A DNA stretch of 64,000 nt from Symbiodinium natans. Lineage: Eukaryota; Sar; Dinophyceae; Suessiales; Symbiodiniaceae. The stretch lies in assembly GCA_905221605.1 (NCBI GenBank), contig CAJNDS010000358.1, forward strand, positions 866,501 to 930,500. The letters are read 5' to 3'. Numbering within the stretch: position 1 is the stretch's first letter; each line of letters begins with the position of its first letter. The translations under genes and the position numbers were made by a program. This document shows positions 60,901 to 64,000 of this stretch, piece by piece. A model generated the notes under the pieces. That model made no database searches, was not told where the DNA came from, and was given only the letters and a program-made list of their open reading frames with translations.

Positions 60901-60998
60901 GTGTGTTTCTGAAGTACAACTCTAACAATGGCTACGTCACCGACGCGCAGCTCCTCCACAATGATGTCGTTCAAGCCTTCCTGCACTTCTCTTTCGAA
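60901..60998 (+). CDS. Alpha-kinase exon 7: K-Y-N-S-N-N-G-Y-V loop
   Basis: Reads VFLKYNSNNGYVTDAQLLHN, then DVVQAFLHFSFE. K-Y-N-x-N-x-G-(Y/F)-V and the A-F-x-H-F helix are family hallmarks. Donor GA (GAGCCC). Confidence 0.95.
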
Positions 60999-61277
60999 GA
61001 GCCCTGGTCAGATTCACCGTTGCGCGCAAGACTGTACGATTTCGGTCCTCCTACAAGACTGCAGTGCCACAAACCCTCATATTCGCTCAAGCCTCAGCCC
61101 TAAACCCTAACCCTAAACCCTAAACCCTAAACCCTACACCCTGAACCCTGAACCCTAAACCCTAAAACCCTAAACCCTAAACCCTAAACCCTAAACCCTA
61201 AACCCTAAACCCTCAACCCTAAACCCTAAACCCTAAACCCTAAACCCTAAACCCTAAACCCTGAACCCTAAGCCAAG

Positions 61278-61355
61278 GAATCGGGCGGACGTTTCATAGT
61301 GTCGGACCTACAGGGCGTTGCGCGGCAGAACGAAGTACTTCTGACGGATCCGCAG
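61278..61355 (+). CDS. Alpha-kinase exon 8: D-L-Q-G catalytic segment
   Basis: Reads ESGGRFIVSDLQGVARQNEV, then LLTDPQ. D-x-Q-G holds the catalytic Asp and T-D-P-Q follows as expected. Donor GC (GCCAGG). Confidence 0.95.
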
Positions 61356-61382
61356 GCCAGGGGACCCTGAACCCTCAAGGTG

Positions 61383-61454
61383 CGTTTAGGGTTTAGGGTT
61401 TAGGGTTTAGGGTTTAGGGTTTAGGGTTTAGGGTTTAGGGTTTAGGGTTTAGGA
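61383..61454 (+). repeat. TTTAGGG array
   Basis: About 10 heptamers on the donor side of the intron after kinase exon 8; CCCTAAA arrays (61693-61796, 61914-61992) lie on the acceptor side. Confidence 0.95.
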
Positions 61455-62255
61455 CCTTTGGTTTTGGGCGTCAGGGTAAGCAGCAGAGAGTTGGGCTTAG
61501 GGTCCTTCACTACCTGTGATTCTGGAGTACTTGACCCTAAGGGTCCATGTACCTCATTGTTATACACCTTGGCCCTTTAGGGTTCAGGGTTTAGGGCTTC
61601 GGGTTTAGGGTTTAGGGTAGCTACCCTTTGCAAGCCTAAAGAGTCATGAAACAAAACAGGCGGTTCTCTAATGTGGGAATATGACCCACCAGAACCCTAA
61701 ACCCTAAACCCTAAACCCTAAACCCTAAACCCTAAACCCTAAACCCTAAACCCTAAACCCTAAACCCTAAACCCTAAACCCTAAACCCTAAACCCTTCAC
61801 CAAACCCCTGAGCCCCCAACCCTTCAACCTGCAACCGTGCCTTTCTCGCGCGGAGCCCTTTTGCTGAGTTGCCTTCTTTGCCATACTATCGATGCAAGTA
61901 AGCTGGTCTTCCTAAACCCTAAACCCTAAACCCTAAACCCTAAACCCTAAACCCTAAACCCTAAACCCTAAACCCTAAACCCTAAACCCTAAAACAACCT
62001 CCTTTTTCAAGCCCTGACGGCCTACACCCCCAAAACATCCCAAAGGCTCATGGGACTCTTACCTTGGACCCCGAAGTCTGCACCCTTGGGCTTGGGAAGC
62101 TTATGTCAAGATCCTCTACAAGGAAGCTAACACTAAGCCCTACACCCCAAACCCCAAGCCCTAAACCCTAAACCCCAAACCCTAAACCCTAAACCCTAAA
62201 CCCTAAACCCTAAACCCCAAACCCTAAACCCTAAACCCTAAACCCTGGAAAAGAG

Positions 62256-62300
62256 GTCCTTTCCCTGACGCGCGACTACGGCCCGGGCGATCTTGGCACC
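62256..62300 (+). CDS. Alpha-kinase exon 9: G-x-G-D-L-G
   Basis: Reads VLSLTRDYGPGDLGT, the usual F/Y-G-x-G-D-L-G. GT donor (GTGGGC). Confidence 0.8.
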
Positions 62301-62319
62301 GTGGGCTCCTCCCCCTTGA

Positions 62320-62480
62320 GTCAGGGTTTAGGGTTTAGGGTTTAGGGTTTAGGGTTTAGGGTTTAGGGTTTAGGGTTTAGGGTTTAGGGTTTAGGGTTCA
62401 GGGTTCAGGGTTCAGGGTTCAGGGTTCAGGGTTCAGGGTTCAGGGTTCAGGGTTCAGGGTTCAGGGTTCAGGGTTCAGGG
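62320..62480 (+). repeat. TTTAGGG then TTCAGGG array
   Basis: About 10 TTTAGGG units switch abruptly to about 13 identical TTCAGGG units. Confidence 0.96.
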
Positions 62481-62518
62481 TGTGGAGTGAAGAGTGAAGA
62501 GCGCATTCGGGGCCCTCC

Positions 62519-62697
62519 ATGGTCGCCCAGTGGTATCCTTTTGCTTTTTTGGTTGAGACCCTAAACCCTAAACCCTAAACCCTAAACCCTAAACCCTAAA
62601 CCCTAGACCCTAAACCCTAAACCCTAAACCCCTAACTTTTAAGGAAACCAACCCCAACAAGGGTGCCCTTATCATCATATGGTTACTGGGTCACCAA
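62519..62697. mobile_element. Family G copy split by a CCCTAAA array
   Basis: Left part GGTCGCCCAGTGGTATCCTT and right part AAGGGTGCCCTTATCATCAT...ACTGGGTCACC match the uninterrupted 57484 copy. About 70 bp of CCCTAAA lies between (62558-62632). Confidence 0.85.
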
Positions 62698-62719
62698 GCC
62701 TCAACAAACCCCGCACCCT

Positions 62720-62918
62720 AACACCCTAACACACACACACACACACAGACGCACAGAGACACAGAGGCACAGAGAGACGCACAGAGGCACCGAGAGACAC
62801 ACAGAGACACACAGAGACACACAGAGACACACAGAGACACACAGAGACACACAGAGACACACAGAGACACACAGAGACACACAGAGACACACAGAGACAC
62901 ACACAGAGACACACAGAG

Positions 62919-62949
<31 letters not shown>

Positions 62950-62950
62950 T
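62720..62950. repeat. (ACACAGAG)n/(AC)n microsatellite
   Basis: Explains the long His/Thr and Cys/Val ORFs on both strands. Confidence 0.97.
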
Positions 62951-63142
62951 TCACAGAGACGCACAGAGACACCAGAGACACATGCGCACCTTCACTACCC
63001 GCCATTCCACCTCCCCTGACCCATAAGGACTGAGGCCTGTTTGGCCCCTTATTATTGTGGGTTGGGTCCCTAAACCCTAAACCCTAAACCCTAAACCCTA
63101 AACCCTAAACCCTAAACCCTTAAATCGACGGAACAACGTGAG

Positions 63143-63255
63143 ATGTCGGCGCTCCCAGGTTACCTGCGGTGCCTTCAGTCTCATCGCTGCGGGGCTGCCT
63201 GCAAACGTCTGGGGCTTCATCCCATCAACGCCACAAAGTTGCCTGGTCCCCAAAG
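63143..63255 (+). CDS. Alpha-kinase exon 10: zinc-binding C-terminus
   Basis: Reads SALPGYLRCLQSHRCGAACK, then RLGLHPINATKLPGPQR. H-x-C-x3-C is the zinc-ligand end of alpha-kinases. GGTCCCCAAAGAGA, at the exon end, recurs at 63411 after a family C element. Confidence 0.86.
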
Positions 63256-63261
63256 AGACCC

Positions 63262-63413
63262 TAAGGGTCCATGTACCTGAATAGGTTTAGGGTTTAGGGT
63301 TTAGGGTTTAGGGTTTAGGGTTTAGGGTTTAGGGTTTAGGGAATACTTGGGCCTTAAAGTACTTGCTATATAGGGACTTCGGGGCCCAAGTATAGAATAA
63401 TTAGGTACTTGGT
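63262..63413. mobile_element. Family C copy split by a TTTAGGG array
   Basis: Left end GGGTCCATGTACCTGA and right half ACTTGGGCC...TTAGGTACTTGG match the intact 25516 copy; about 8 TTTAGGG units (63285-63341) lie between. Confidence 0.85.
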
Positions 63414-63512
63414 CCCCAAAGAGATGGAGAAACCCAAGCCCTCAACCGGCTAAGCCCTTGACGCGAAGCCCTAAACCAACTAAACCGGTCACCCTAAAGC
63501 TAATACACTAGC

Positions 63513-63624
63513 TATAAACCTACTATTTGCTTAAGAACCCCCCAAGAAAAAGAAAATGAAGAAAAGACAATCCCTATATTGCCCTGATAAGGAAGAATAC
63601 TCATATTTTCTGGGAGGCTCTTAA
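63513..63624. mobile_element. Family F copy
   Basis: Ends CTACTATTTGCTTAAGAACC and GGCTCTTAAGCAACTAGTAG. Confidence 0.85.
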
Positions 63625-63751
63625 GCAACTAGTAGGAACCCTAAACCCTAAACCCTAAACCCTAAACCCTAAACCCTAAACCCTAAACCCTAAACCCTAA
63701 ACCCCAGAAGCCTTGGGACCTTGCCTTTCCCCTAGACTGTTGCTGCCCGAG

Positions 63752-63832
63752 GTTGAGGCAAGTGGGGCGCTCGCAGACCGACGTTGGCTCCAACTCCAGC
63801 TGGCAGCAGCTGAGTTTCGGAGATATCCTAGG
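63752..63832 (+). CDS. Orphan exon LLLPEVEASGALADRRWLQL
   Basis: Open from CCCTAG, continuing QLAAAEFRRYP and followed by TTTAGGG. Start of the next gene or a later exon; family unknown. Confidence 0.5.
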
Positions 63833-64000
63833 GTTTAGGGTTTAGGGTTTAGGGTAAGGGGGTTCGCGTTTCCGAGTTTCCGAGTTGAGTTGGGGGGCTT
63901 CATCGACCAAACGGGCTTTTTGCCACATGTCCCATGGAAATTGCTCCTTTCGGGGGGGGGGGGGGGGGACCCTAAACCCTAAACCCTAAACCCAAAAACT

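Larger units (their letters stand above)
50642..63255 (+). other. Locus: vWA domain followed by alpha-kinase domain (probable single gene)
   Basis: Nine exons from 50642 to about 54955 give a von Willebrand A domain with a MIDAS site. Ten exons from 58002 to about 63255 give a nearly complete alpha-kinase domain. The same order is known in Dictyostelium VwkA. Alpha-kinases are atypical Ser/Thr kinases with a zinc-stabilised fold; vWA domains bind metal and partners. Phase closes at almost all junctions with GT, GC and GA donors. The linker (55.2-57.8 kb) contains further candidate exons. That the two domains form one gene is inferred from order, strand and the known family; two neighbouring genes are possible. 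Confidence 0.72.

Noticed and set aside
62663-63019. 118-codon ORF and several minus-strand ORFs
   Set aside because: Translations of the (ACACAGAG)n microsatellite; low complexity and overlapping in all frames.
193-63700. CRISPR-like regularly spaced repeats
   Set aside because: Repeats are contiguous telomeric units or dispersed palindromes without spacers; the genome is eukaryotic.

Overview
Organism and overall look. The window looks like nuclear DNA of an alveolate, most probably a dinoflagellate. It is saturated with plant/alveolate-type telomeric heptamers (TTTAGGG and CCCTAAA, in both orientations and in interstitial positions). Between the arrays lie short GC-rich coding islands, nearly all on the + strand. 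These islands can be joined into known proteins only if introns may begin with GT, GC or GA and end with AG. GC and GA donors are established for dinoflagellates, and introner-like invasive introns flanked by direct repeats are described in the dinoflagellate Amoebophrya. I cannot name the species. No bacterial-style genes, rRNA, tRNA, CRISPR array or operon was seen, and most long ORFs are by-products of simple repeats.

Layout. 0.4 kb: one exon of a short-chain dehydrogenase. About 1.0-7.2 kb: a 16-exon chain encoding an RBR E3 ubiquitin ligase (RING1-IBR-RING2) followed by a ZZ-type zinc finger. All reading phases close across 15 introns, which have 5 GT, 5 GC and 5 GA donors. 7.5-50 kb: many isolated + strand exon islands whose families I mostly do not recognise. 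Possible exceptions are a NACHT/STAND-like exon at 9.4 kb and a SnoaL-like exon at 33.4 kb. This stretch also holds a 732-bp Merlin/ISXO2-type DNA transposon remnant at 41.65-42.38 kb, a near-perfect 88-bp inverted repeat at 18.1-18.6 kb, and a tandem triplication at 39.0-40.0 kb. 50.6-63.3 kb: exons of a von Willebrand A domain followed by a nearly complete alpha-kinase domain, in the order known from Dictyostelium VwkA. These are probably one gene of about 12.6 kb.

Non-coding fabric. The introns and spacers contain about 20 families of short (about 70-150 bp) palindromic, MITE-like elements. One family has 13 copies. Several elements are nested inside others, and some introns consist of essentially one such element flanked by a short direct repeat. 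Telomeric arrays sit inside several copies of these elements, at positions where sister copies have none. Many arrays directly abut exons, so that GT of GTTTAGGG or GTAGGG can serve as donor. In introns with both orientations, TTTAGGG tends to lie on the donor side and CCCTAAA on the acceptor side. The window therefore reads as a gene-bearing region whose introns are built from invading palindromic elements and telomere-repeat blocks.
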